Shown: one piece after another, positions 54,121 through 62,506 of the stretch | Position numbering within the stretch: position 1 is the first letter of the stretch | Layout of the letters: the number at the start of each line of letters is the position of its first letter | DNA from: Nitrospiraceae bacterium | GTDB lineage: Bacteria; Nitrospirota; Thermodesulfovibrionia; Thermodesulfovibrionales; UBA1546 | NCBI GenBank assembly: GCA_021373015.1 | Contig: JAJFTJ010000004.1 | Span: forward strand, 56,178-120,177 | Direction: 5' to 3' | Length of the DNA stretch: 64,000 bases | Translations under genes and position numbers: made by a program | The notes under the pieces: generated by a model | What the model was told of the DNA's origin: nothing | What the model saw: only the letters and a program-made list of their open reading frames with translations | Database searches by the model: none

Positions 54121-56730
54121 GTGAAAATCATCACCTCTCACATAAATGCTGACTTTGATGCCTTTGCCTCGATGATCGCAGCAAAAAAACTCTACACCGA
54201 TGCAGAAATAGTTTTTTCAGGTTCACAAGAAAAAAAACTAAGAGATTTTATTGAGACATTTCACCCTGCTGTTTTTAAACGCATCAAAGATATAAATTTT
54301 TCTGAGATAAAAAAACTGATACTGGTCGATACAAAAAAATCCGACAGAATTGGTCTGCTCAGTGAATCAATATCAAATCCCAGCCTTGAAATACATATCT
54401 ACGACCATCATCCTTACAGCAATGACGATATCCATGGAAATTTTGAGATTATAGATAACGTAGGAGCAACAGCAACGATTTTTTCAGAAATACTTAAATC
54501 AAAAAATTTACATCCTACTCCCATGGAAGCAACTATTATGTGTCTGGGCATTTACGAAGAAACCGGTTCCCTGACTTTTCCTTCAACTACTGAAAGAGAC
54601 CTGCTGGCAGCAGCCTATCTTGTAAAGCATGGCGCAAATCTGAATATAGTATCAAATTTTTTAACAGTAGACCTCAGCCGAGAAGAACTGGATATTTTAA
54701 ATGAACTGCTGCAGTCTTCCAAAGAATTTATTATTGAAGGCATAAGAATTAAAATAGCAAAAGCAACTCGCGAGAGCTACTCGGGAGATGCAGCGCATCT
54801 TGCTCACAGAATAATGGATATGGAACCAATCGATGCTGTTTTTTTAATATTAGGAATTGAAGGCAAAATACTCATTGTCTCAAGGAGCAGAGCCCCTGAA
54901 CTAAACGCAGCTGATATATTAAAAGAATTTAACGGAGGCGGACACCCATCAGCAGCATCTGCAACAATAAAAGAAGCATCTATTGAGATTATTGAAGAGC
55001 GCCTTATAAAGAAAATAGAGCTTCATGTAAAACCTGAAAAAACAGCATCTGACATCATGACAACACCTGTAATTTCTACAGACTGGAACAGCACCATAAA
55101 GGAAATAGAGAAGACAATGACTAAATATGGCGTTAATGTCCTGCCTGTCATGAAAAATTTGAAATACACAGGTCTCATCTCAAGAGAGGTCGTTGAAAAA
55201 GCTCTATTTCACAGACTTGGAAAAAGCAAGGCAATAGATTTCTGTACAACAGACGCCTCCACAGTTACAGCCAACACACCAATTAGGGAAATAGAACATA
55301 TTATGGTAGCTCAGAATCAGAGATTCATGCCTGTTATAGAAAACGATCTGATCATTGGAGCAATAACAAGAACAGACCTTCTTCGTACAATGTATGAAGA
55401 TTTTTTGAAGCGCAGTAGGATAGGCAAACATGAGGTTATAGGCAGGACCTCTTTTACGAGAAATCTTTCTTCATTGTTAAGAGAAAAATTTCCATCAGAG
55501 ATTTACAGTCTTTTAAAGCTGACTGGCAAAACAGGAGACGAATTAAAGGTAAATGTTTATCTTGTCGGAGGTTCTGTCAGAGATCTGCTTAGAGGGGAAC
55601 AGAATCTTGATATCGATATTGTTGTGGAAGGGGATGGAATTTTCTTTGCTAAAACTCTTGGAGAGAAACTTAAAGCAAAGATAAAAACACACAAAAGATT
55701 TGGAACTGCAAAAATAAGCATAGGAAAACATAGTCTTGATATTGCAACTTCCCGAACAGAATATTACGAATCACCGGCAGCCCTTCCAATAGTCGAAACA
55801 TCTTCAATAAAAAAAGACCTTTATAGAAGAGATTTTACTATTAACACTCTGGCAGTTAAGTTAAACCATAAGGATTTCGGATTGTTAATAGATTTTTTTG
55901 GAGGCCAGCGCGATCTCAGGGATAAGATTATAAGAGTTATCCATAATCTTAGTTTTGTAGAAGATCCGACTCGTGCATTCAGGGCAATAAGGTTTTCTGA
56001 GAGATTTGGATTCAAACTGAGCAAACACACAGAAAATTTAATAAAAACCACCTTGAAAATAGATATGTTCGGCAAGCTTTCAGGAGAAAGGCTTTACGAT
56101 GAACTCATACTCACATTTAATGAAAAGTATCCTGTAAAAACACTGAAGAAACTTTCAGAATTCGACTTATTAAAAGTAATAAATCCTTCTCTGACTTTTA
56201 CTAATGAGCTTGAATCCTCATTACAATCTGTTTTTGAAACACTTGCATGGTTTAATCTTCTTTATCTTGAAGAAATTCCTGATAAGGGAATAGTTTACAT
56301 TATGGCTTTGCTGTCAGAACTGAAAGAAAATGAAAAAAAGGTCTCAGCTGAAAGACTTAACATGTCTTTAAAAACAAAACAGACAATAATAAACGGGATT
56401 GCTGTGGGAAAAGAAATTCTCAAAAAAATATCATTTGATAATAACGTAAAAACATATCATCTCTTGAAGGATATCAGCCTTGAGATATTGCTCTTTTCAA
56501 TGGCTATATGCAAAGACAAAACTAAACAAAAAACCATATCTCATTATTTAATTGAATTAAGAAAAACAAAACCCTTTCTTGATGGAAATGACCTTAAAAA
56601 AATGGGAGTAAGACCAGGGCCGCTTTATTCAAGACTTTTTGAGAAATTGATTGACGAAAAACTCAGAGGCAGGATTAAAACAAAGGAAGACGAAGAAAAA
56701 TTCATAAAACAAGAGATGGTCAGACAGTAG
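54121..56730 (+). CDS. tRNA nucleotidyltransferase fused to DHH and CBS domains
   Basis: The product (869 aa) combines a DHH/DHHA1 phosphoesterase-like part (1-300, IYDHHP at 93-98, GGGHPSAA at about 272), two CBS motifs (about 305-430), a class II nucleotidyltransferase head (LVGGSVRDLL and DIDIV, about 481-501), and the RNA-binding tail to about 780. In Aquifex, Geobacter and related bacteria such long forms serve tRNA CCA-end synthesis, often as the A-adding enzyme, while a separate enzyme adds CC. The role of the DHH and CBS parts is unknown. The start is GTG with no clear ribosome-binding site. Confidence 0.92.
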   Translation: MKIITSHINADFDAFASMIAAKKLYTDAEIVFSGSQEKKLRDFIETFHPAVFKRIKDINFSEIKKLILVDTKKSDRIGLLSESISNPSLEIHIYDHHPYSNDDIHGNFEIIDNVGATATIFSEILKSKNLHPTPMEATIMCLGIYEETGSLTFPSTTERDLLAAAYLVKHGANLNIVSNFLTVDLSREELDILNELLQSSKEFIIEGIRIKIAKATRESYSGDAAHLAHRIMDMEPIDAVFLILGIEGKILIVSRSRAPELNAADILKEFNGGGHPSAASATIKEASIEIIEERLIKKIELHVKPEKTASDIMTTPVISTDWNSTIKEIEKTMTKYGVNVLPVMKNLKYTGLISREVVEKALFHRLGKSKAIDFCTTDASTVTANTPIREIEHIMVAQNQRFMPVIENDLIIGAITRTDLLRTMYEDFLKRSRIGKHEVIGRTSFTRNLSSLLREKFPSEIYSLLKLTGKTGDELKVNVYLVGGSVRDLLRGEQNLDIDIVVEGDGIFFAKTLGEKLKAKIKTHKRFGTAKISIGKHSLDIATSRTEYYESPAALPIVETSSIKKDLYRRDFTINTLAVKLNHKDFGLLIDFFGGQRDLRDKIIRVIHNLSFVEDPTRAFRAIRFSERFGFKLSKHTENLIKTTLKIDMFGKLSGERLYDELILTFNEKYPVKTLKKLSEFDLLKVINPSLTFTNELESSLQSVFETLAWFNLLYLEEIPDKGIVYIMALLSELKENEKKVSAERLNMSLKTKQTIINGIAVGKEILKKISFDNNVKTYHLLKDISLEILLFSMAICKDKTKQKTISHYLIELRKTKPFLDGNDLKKMGVRPGPLYSRLFEKLIDEKLRGRIKTKEDEEKFIKQEMVRQ

Positions 56731-56742
56731 GAATAAAATCAA

Positions 56743-56769
56743 ATGGGAGCAGCTTAAAGCTGCTCCCAT
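56743..56769. terminator. Hairpin between convergent CCA-enzyme and HU genes
   Basis: A 13-bp perfect inverted repeat (ATGGGAGCAGCTT with its complement) meets over a single base; in practice the loop would be a few bases longer. It lies 13 bases past one stop and 27 bases from the other. No strong T-run follows on either side, so termination efficiency is uncertain. Confidence 0.6.
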
Positions 56770-56795
56770 GGATAATTTCTAAATTTGGAAATGAA

Positions 56796-57068
56796 TTATT
56801 TCAATGCATCCTTTAATGCTTGACCAGCTATAAATTTCGGCACTTTGGCAGCAGGTATATTAATAATCTGACCTGTTCTTGGATTACGGCCTTTTCTTGC
56901 TTTACGCTTTGCTGCAGAAAATGTACCAAAACCGATAAGTGTAACTTTCTGACCCTTTTTCAAGGCAGTTTTTATTGCATTAAGAGTTGAATCTACTGCT
57001 TTTGCAGCCTGTGTTTTGTTCAATCCTGTGGTTGAGGCTATTCGGTCAATTAACTCAGCCTTTGTCAT
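56796..57068 (-). CDS. hup: HU-family DNA-binding protein
   Basis: HU bends and compacts DNA. The 90-residue product begins MTKAELIDRIASTTGLNKTQ, has the GFGTFSAAKRKARKGRNPRTG arm (given here as GFGTF and KARKGRNPRTG) and ends ALKDALK. GGAGGGG lies just before ATG 57068; an open frame extends 19 codons upstream without a site. It is a single transcription unit with its own promoter. Confidence 0.96.
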   Translation of the reverse strand: MTKAELIDRIASTTGLNKTQAAKAVDSTLNAIKTALKKGQKVTLIGFGTFSAAKRKARKGRNPRTGQIINIPAAKVPKFIAGQALKDALK

Positions 57069-57115
57069 CAATTCCCCTCCTTTCGTTAAAAAATATAAAA
57101 GGATGACTGCAGTAA

Positions 57116-57144
57116 ACACTATCAAGAAGAGTATGTTTTGTCAA
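57116..57144 (-). promoter_or_regulatory. Sigma-70 promoter for the HU gene
   Basis: On the minus strand a perfect TTGACA (57144-57139) lies 17 bases before TAGTGT (57121-57116). The predicted start near 57109 leaves a leader of about 40 bases to the HU ATG, with GGAGGGG near its end. Confidence 0.65.
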
Positions 57145-57161
57145 GCCAAAACTCCGATTTT

Positions 57162-58541
57162 TCATAGCTGTTTCAGGGAGTATTTAGAAAGTCTGTGTCT
57201 AAAAGAACGAAAAGACAGATTGAGCAGTTTTGCAGCTTCTGTTTTGCTTCCATTTGCCATTCTTAGTGCATCCAAAAGATATTTTTTTTCAATATTTGTG
57301 ATTATTTCCTCTAAATCCAAGCCCCTGTCCGTAAGATCAGGGAGTGATTCGTGGCATGCTGAATAACCGATAATCTCTTTAGGCAGATCATCAACTGTTA
57401 TCTCTTTTTTGTCAGTCAATAAAAGTATACGCTCAATCACATTTTCAAGCTCTCTGACATTACCAGGCCATGGATTTTCTATAAAAAGTCTCATTACATC
57501 AGCAGAAACCTTTCTGTTAACAGTTGAAAATTTTTTCAAAAAATTTTCAACCAGAAGCGGGATATCCTCTTGTCTTTCTCTCAGCGGAGGAATATGTAAT
57601 GGAACAACATTCAGCCTGTAATAAAGGTCTTCCCTAAATCTCCCGGCCGTTACTTCTTCTTTAATATCTTTATTGGTAGCTGAAATTATTCTTACATCCA
57701 CTTTAATATCACTGGTGCCGCCAACACGCCTGAAAGTATTGTTCTCAAGAATCCTGAGAAGCTTGGCCTGTAGATTAACAGGCATATCGCATATCTCATC
57801 CAGAAAAATACTTCCGCTGTCTGCTACTTCAAAAAGCCCCTGCTTATTATATGCAGCGCCTGTGAATGCGCCCTTCATGTGCCCAAAAAGTTCACTTTCA
57901 AGAAGCCCTTCTGGAAAAGCAGCGCAATTGACTGCCACAAAACTTTTGTTGTTTCTCGGGCTGAGGTTATGAATGGCGTTTGCCACAAGTTCCTTTCCTG
58001 TTCCGCTTTCGCCTGTTACAAGAACATTAGAGCTACTACGGGCAATTCTTGGGATAATATTCAAGAGATCCTGCATTGTGGAGCTCTTCCAGAATATATT
58101 CCCAAGTTCATACGTTGTCTTAATCTTTTCTCGGAGTATGGAAACTTCTTCGCTGAGTCTTCTTTTTTCAAAAGCTTTTTTTACTACTAGCCTGATCTCA
58201 TCAATCTTGAATGGTTTATGAATATAATCATATGCACCCATCTGCATAGCCTCGATCGCAGATTCAGTGGTGCCAAATGCTGTTATCATTATCACAATTG
58301 TGTCAGGAGAGATATCTTTAACTTTTTTTAAAATTTCGAAACCGCTAATCTCCGGCATTCTTATGTCTGTTATCACCATGTCAAATATATCTTTATTTAT
58401 AAAATGCATTCCTTCAGTACTGTCTTTAGCAGCAGTTACATAATAACCTTCCCCTTCAAGAAGCATGTTAAGGACTTCCCGCATGCTCTTTTCGTCTTCA
58501 ACTATTAAAATCCTGCCTTTATTAAGGCTTTCCATCTGCAT
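57162..58541 (-). CDS. pilR: Sigma-54 response regulator, PilR-like
   Basis: The product (459 aa) has a receiver domain with phospho-acceptor D59 in VITDIRMPE, an AAA+ domain with GESGTGKE, the sigma-54 loop GAFTGA and GSIFLDEI, and a C-terminal Fis-type helix-turn-helix (KTEAAKLLNLSFRSFRHRL). This C-terminus with a FRSFRHRLxKY ending is typical of PilR. It overlaps the kinase gene by 20 bases and lies downstream of pilBTC. It probably activates pilin transcription from a sigma-54 promoter outside the window. Confidence 0.93.
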   Translation of the reverse strand: MQMESLNKGRILIVEDEKSMREVLNMLLEGEGYYVTAAKDSTEGMHFINKDIFDMVITDIRMPEISGFEILKKVKDISPDTIVIMITAFGTTESAIEAMQMGAYDYIHKPFKIDEIRLVVKKAFEKRRLSEEVSILREKIKTTYELGNIFWKSSTMQDLLNIIPRIARSSSNVLVTGESGTGKELVANAIHNLSPRNNKSFVAVNCAAFPEGLLESELFGHMKGAFTGAAYNKQGLFEVADSGSIFLDEICDMPVNLQAKLLRILENNTFRRVGGTSDIKVDVRIISATNKDIKEEVTAGRFREDLYYRLNVVPLHIPPLRERQEDIPLLVENFLKKFSTVNRKVSADVMRLFIENPWPGNVRELENVIERILLLTDKKEITVDDLPKEIIGYSACHESLPDLTDRGLDLEEIITNIEKKYLLDALRMANGSKTEAAKLLNLSFRSFRHRLSKYSLKQL

Positions 58542-60108
58542 TGGGTATTATAACTCTGATAATAGTTCCGTGTCCTTTATTGTCAGTTATATCTATCCTT
58601 CCTTTATGTTCTTCAATAATTCTGTATGCTATAGCAAGTCCAAGCCCTGTCCCTCCAGCTTTAGTGGTAAAAAAAGGATAAAAGATTTTTTTGATATTTT
58701 TCATTGGGATTCCCATCCCTGTATCTTCAAAGTTTATCTCTACATTATCAGAATTTTTTATTGTGCTGACAAAAAGTTCTCCGCCTTCAGGCATTGCCTC
58801 GACAGCATTCATGGCAAGATTCCAAAACACCTGACGTAACTTTTGGTGATCCGCATTGAACCACAGAGAACCACCAAAATTTTTTATTATAAGAACATTA
58901 TCAGGCATAGAAACAGTATTCTCAAGAAGCTCTATGGTTTCACCCAGCGTAACATTAATGTCAGATAAGCTGAATTCTGCCGGCCTAGGGCTTGAGAATT
59001 TCAAAAAATCTGTTATTGTATTATTCAGCCTTTCCATTTCTTTAAGGGCTATCTCTGTAAGCTTTTGTTTTTGTTCATCTGTAATCTTGTTTTCCTTTAG
59101 CATTTCTACTGAGCCCCTAATAGATGCCAGGGGATTTCTTATCTCGTGTGCAATATTTGCAGAAAGCTCTCCTATAGCTGCCCACTTCTCTTTGTTTTTT
59201 ATGTCTATCTCCATTTTTTTCATATCAGTAATGTCCTGAAAGATACCGATAAATCCTGTTTCTTCTCCAAAAAGAGACTGCAGGGAGGAAACATTAAGGC
59301 TGATTATTCTATTTTCTCCAAAGATATTTTTTATGGCGCCTTCTATGTTATTAGCGTTATCAAGAATACCAAGAAAAGGGAATATCTCGTTTATCTTTTT
59401 ATTGAATGCATCTGCTCTTTGTATGCCGGTAATATTTTCCGCAGCTTTATTAAAAATCAGGATCCTGCCTTTTACATCCGCAGAAAATATGCCGCTTGGA
59501 ATATTTTCTATAAGTTCCTTGTTGAATAATGAAAGTTTCTTCAGATCGTAATCTGCTTTCTCAAGTCTTGAAGAAAGATATCCACTCAAAAAAGCAAGAA
59601 GATAGAATGCAGATATGTGAACAAATATATTATATAAAAAATCTTTTTCACTAAGCGCTGAATCATAGGATATCGGTAATATTCGGTAGTACTGAAGATC
59701 AATTATTAAACCATAAAGAATACTATTGAGGGTCGCTGCAATATACCCAGCCCTTCTGCCTAAAACAACACTTGATGACATTACGGTCAAAAGAATCAGG
59801 AATGAAAACCAGCTCTCTATGCCTCCTGTGAGATATAAAAGTGCATTAGCAGCCAGTATGTCAGTAATTATCTGGACATATGCAAAACGGTTGTAGTCTT
59901 TTATTTTGCTGAAAAAAACTGAGTAGACTATTGTTAATGTATAGAGAACTGCAATGAAATTTGATACAGCCCACAGGTTTGTAAAACTTTTGTATTCAAT
60001 TTGAAAAACAAAAAAAGAACCGAGAAGGATTGTAATAAAAACCACCCTTACAGTAATAAGGGCTTTCAGTTTTCTTATCAGAGGATTATCATTATGCTGA
60101 AAAGTCAC
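58522..60108 (-). CDS. pilS: Membrane sensor histidine kinase, PilS-like
   Basis: The product (528 aa) has six membrane segments in the first 190 residues, a PAS domain (about 205-320), the HisKA motif NIAHEIRNPLASIRGSVEML, and an ATPase domain with NAVEAM and GTGLGLAIAYRII. This is the PilS plan: polar, membrane-embedded sensor of pilin. I start at GTG 60108, six bases after AAGG; a TTG at 60141 would add 11 residues without a site. Confidence 0.92.
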   Translation of the reverse strand: MTFQHNDNPLIRKLKALITVRVVFITILLGSFFVFQIEYKSFTNLWAVSNFIAVLYTLTIVYSVFFSKIKDYNRFAYVQIITDILAANALLYLTGGIESWFSFLILLTVMSSSVVLGRRAGYIAATLNSILYGLIIDLQYYRILPISYDSALSEKDFLYNIFVHISAFYLLAFLSGYLSSRLEKADYDLKKLSLFNKELIENIPSGIFSADVKGRILIFNKAAENITGIQRADAFNKKINEIFPFLGILDNANNIEGAIKNIFGENRIISLNVSSLQSLFGEETGFIGIFQDITDMKKMEIDIKNKEKWAAIGELSANIAHEIRNPLASIRGSVEMLKENKITDEQKQKLTEIALKEMERLNNTITDFLKFSSPRPAEFSLSDINVTLGETIELLENTVSMPDNVLIIKNFGGSLWFNADHQKLRQVFWNLAMNAVEAMPEGGELFVSTIKNSDNVEINFEDTGMGIPMKNIKKIFYPFFTTKAGGTGLGLAIAYRIIEEHKGRIDITDNKGHGTIIRVIIPNADGKP

Positions 60109-60166
60109 TTTTAACCTTGTAATCCCAAATGTACATTGCAAACCTTCAAATTCAAAAAACGCTTTT

Positions 60167-61381
60167 CTATTTTATAAGCGTAATCAGTTTGAATATTGGC
60201 ATATACATTGCGATAACTATAAAACCTACGGAGCCTCCTAAAAAAACCATGAGCATAGGTTCCATCATCGCAGTAAGGTTAGAAACCGCTGAATCTACTT
60301 CGTCATCATAAAAATCAGCGATCTTCGACAGCATTGCGTCAAGCGCTCCTGTTGATTCACCTACAGAGATCATATGAGTGACCATTGGAGGGAAGATTTT
60401 TGCTTTCATTAATGGTTCCGCCAATGTCTTACCGCCTGTTACTGATTTTCTTACATCCATGATCGCATATTCAACAACTTTGTTTCCTGATGTTTTTGCG
60501 GTTATCTCAAGACCGTCTAGTATAGGTACTCCGCTGCTTACCAGAGTGCCGAGTGTTCTAGTGAATTTTGCAACAGAAACCTTCTGTATAAGCACACCAA
60601 ATACAGGCAGTTTGAGCAATAAACTGTCGATTATAGTTTTTCCTTTTTCTGTACGCCTGAACTGTACAATGAAAACAACCAGTCCAATAATAAGTCCTGC
60701 CAAAACAAGACCTCCAATGCCTGCAAGAAAATGACTAAGTTTTATAACTATTAGTGTAGGAGTAGGCAGAGTTCCTCCCATAGTAGCAAACATTTTAGAA
60801 AATGTTGGGACAACAAATATCATTATGACTGCTATGGCTCCGATCGCGACAGTAGTAACAACAGCAGGATATACCATAGCGCCCTTAACTTTCTTTTTAA
60901 GCTTCATTGACTTTTCTATATACGCTGCAAGCCTGTTAAGAATGGTGTCCAGTATACCTCCAGACTCCCCTGCTGCAACCATATTTGCATACAGTTCAGT
61001 AAAAACTCTCGGATGTTTTTTTAATGCATCAGCATATGTTGCGCCAGCTTCAACATCCTCTTTGATCTGCAGAAGAACTCTTGCCAGTGTTTTGCTTTCT
61101 ACCTGCTGCGAAAGTATCTCAAGCGCCTGTACAAGAGGCAGTCCAGCATCGATCATAGTAGAAAACTGTCTTGTAAAAACAACAATGTCTTTATCCTTAA
61201 CCCTGCCTCCTCCAATTCCCCCAAATAATTTTTTTGTTTCCTTCTTTTCAGAGATTGAGGTAAGAATTATATTCTTTCTTCTGAGCTGAGATATAACTTC
61301 ATCTTTCGATCCTGCTGAAATCTCTCCTGATTCTATTATCCCTTTGACATTTTTCCCTGACCACTGGAATACTGTTGGCAT
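60167..61381 (-). CDS. pilC: Type IV pilus inner-membrane platform protein PilC
   Basis: PilC is the platform on which the PilB and PilT motors act. The 404-residue product has two GspF-type repeats (about 65-190 and 270-395), each with FTRQFSTMIDAGLPLVQAL-like and related FTRTLGTLVSSGVPILDGL segments, and three membrane helices. The N-terminal cytoplasmic domain (about 1-60) is present. AAGGAAGGGGG precedes the ATG. It is three bases from pilT. Confidence 0.95.
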   Translation of the reverse strand: MPTVFQWSGKNVKGIIESGEISAGSKDEVISQLRRKNIILTSISEKKETKKLFGGIGGGRVKDKDIVVFTRQFSTMIDAGLPLVQALEILSQQVESKTLARVLLQIKEDVEAGATYADALKKHPRVFTELYANMVAAGESGGILDTILNRLAAYIEKSMKLKKKVKGAMVYPAVVTTVAIGAIAVIMIFVVPTFSKMFATMGGTLPTPTLIVIKLSHFLAGIGGLVLAGLIIGLVVFIVQFRRTEKGKTIIDSLLLKLPVFGVLIQKVSVAKFTRTLGTLVSSGVPILDGLEITAKTSGNKVVEYAIMDVRKSVTGGKTLAEPLMKAKIFPPMVTHMISVGESTGALDAMLSKIADFYDDEVDSAVSNLTAMMEPMLMVFLGGSVGFIVIAMYMPIFKLITLIK

Positions 61382-61384
61382 TTA

Positions 61385-62479
61385 TTACCCCCTTCCTTTA
61401 TTCGTAGTAGCTGAGGATGCCCTCTGCAGCATCGTTATTAATTCCTCAGGCACACTCGAACGGGCAACTGCGTCTTCATAAGACAGATGTCCCTTTGAAT
61501 AAAGTTCAAATAATGACTGGTTCATTGTCTGCATTCCGAATTTTGTCTGGCCTGTCTGCATCATTGAATATATCTGGTGAATTTTATCTTCTCTGATAAG
61601 ATTTCTAATCGCAGGATTTGGAATAAGCAGCTCGATAGCAAGAGCCCTTCCCTGTCCGGTTCTCTTTGGAATAAGCTGTTGGGCTAATATGCCTTCAAGC
61701 ACAAAAGACAGTTGAACCCTGATCTGTTCCTGCTGATGCGGCGGGAAAACATCAATAATACGGTTTATGGTCTGTACAGCTGAATTTGTATGAAGCGTGG
61801 CAAGCGTCAGGTGGCCTGTTTCTGAAACAGTAAGCGCAGCCTCTATGGTTTCCAAATCTCTCATCTCACCTATAAGAACAACATCAGGATCCTGTCTTAA
61901 AACATATCTCAATGCTGCCTTAAAGGAAGCAGTGTCAGCATTAACCTCTCTCTGGTTAATAAGACATTTTTTATGCGGATGAAGATATTCTATAGGGTCT
62001 TCTACTGTCATTATATGATCGCTTCGCTGTGAATTTATAATATCTATCATGGCTGCAAGCGTAGTAGATTTTCCGCTCCCAGTTGGTCCAGTAACAAGAA
62101 TAAGACCTCTGGGTTTTTTAACTAAATCATTTACAATTTCAGGTAGGCCCAAATCCTGGAATGTTCTTATCTGAAAAGGGATAGTCCTGAATGCTCCGGC
62201 AACTGCGCCTCTCTGCATAAATATATTTGCCCTAAACCTGCTCAACCCTTTTACTCCAAAAGAAAGGTCCAGTTCATTATTCTCTTCAAATTTATGTTTT
62301 TGCGCATCAGTAAGAATGCTGTAGCAAAGAGCTTTTGTGTCAGCGGGTCCAAGCTGCGGCTGATCCAGAGGCAGAAGTCTGCCGTCAATCCTGATTCTGG
62401 GCGCACTTCCTGTTGTGATATGGAGGTCAGATGCCCCCTTTTCTATCATTGTCTTCAACAGGTCATATAATGTTGCCAT
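61385..62479 (-). CDS. pilT: Type IV pilus retraction ATPase PilT
   Basis: PilT powers pilus retraction. The 364-residue product has Walker A GPTGSGKSTT (about 130-139), the Asp box with TVEDPIEYLH, Walker B VLIGEMRDLETI, and the His box GHLTLATLHTNSA. The AIRNLIRE segment near the C-terminus, typical of PilT, is present. GGGAGGAA precedes the ATG. It lies between pilB and pilC. Confidence 0.96.
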   Translation of the reverse strand: MATLYDLLKTMIEKGASDLHITTGSAPRIRIDGRLLPLDQPQLGPADTKALCYSILTDAQKHKFEENNELDLSFGVKGLSRFRANIFMQRGAVAGAFRTIPFQIRTFQDLGLPEIVNDLVKKPRGLILVTGPTGSGKSTTLAAMIDIINSQRSDHIMTVEDPIEYLHPHKKCLINQREVNADTASFKAALRYVLRQDPDVVLIGEMRDLETIEAALTVSETGHLTLATLHTNSAVQTINRIIDVFPPHQQEQIRVQLSFVLEGILAQQLIPKRTGQGRALAIELLIPNPAIRNLIREDKIHQIYSMMQTGQTKFGMQTMNQSLFELYSKGHLSYEDAVARSSVPEELITMLQRASSATTNKGRG

Positions 62480-62506
62480 TTATATTCCTCCCTATTATCG
62501 TATATC

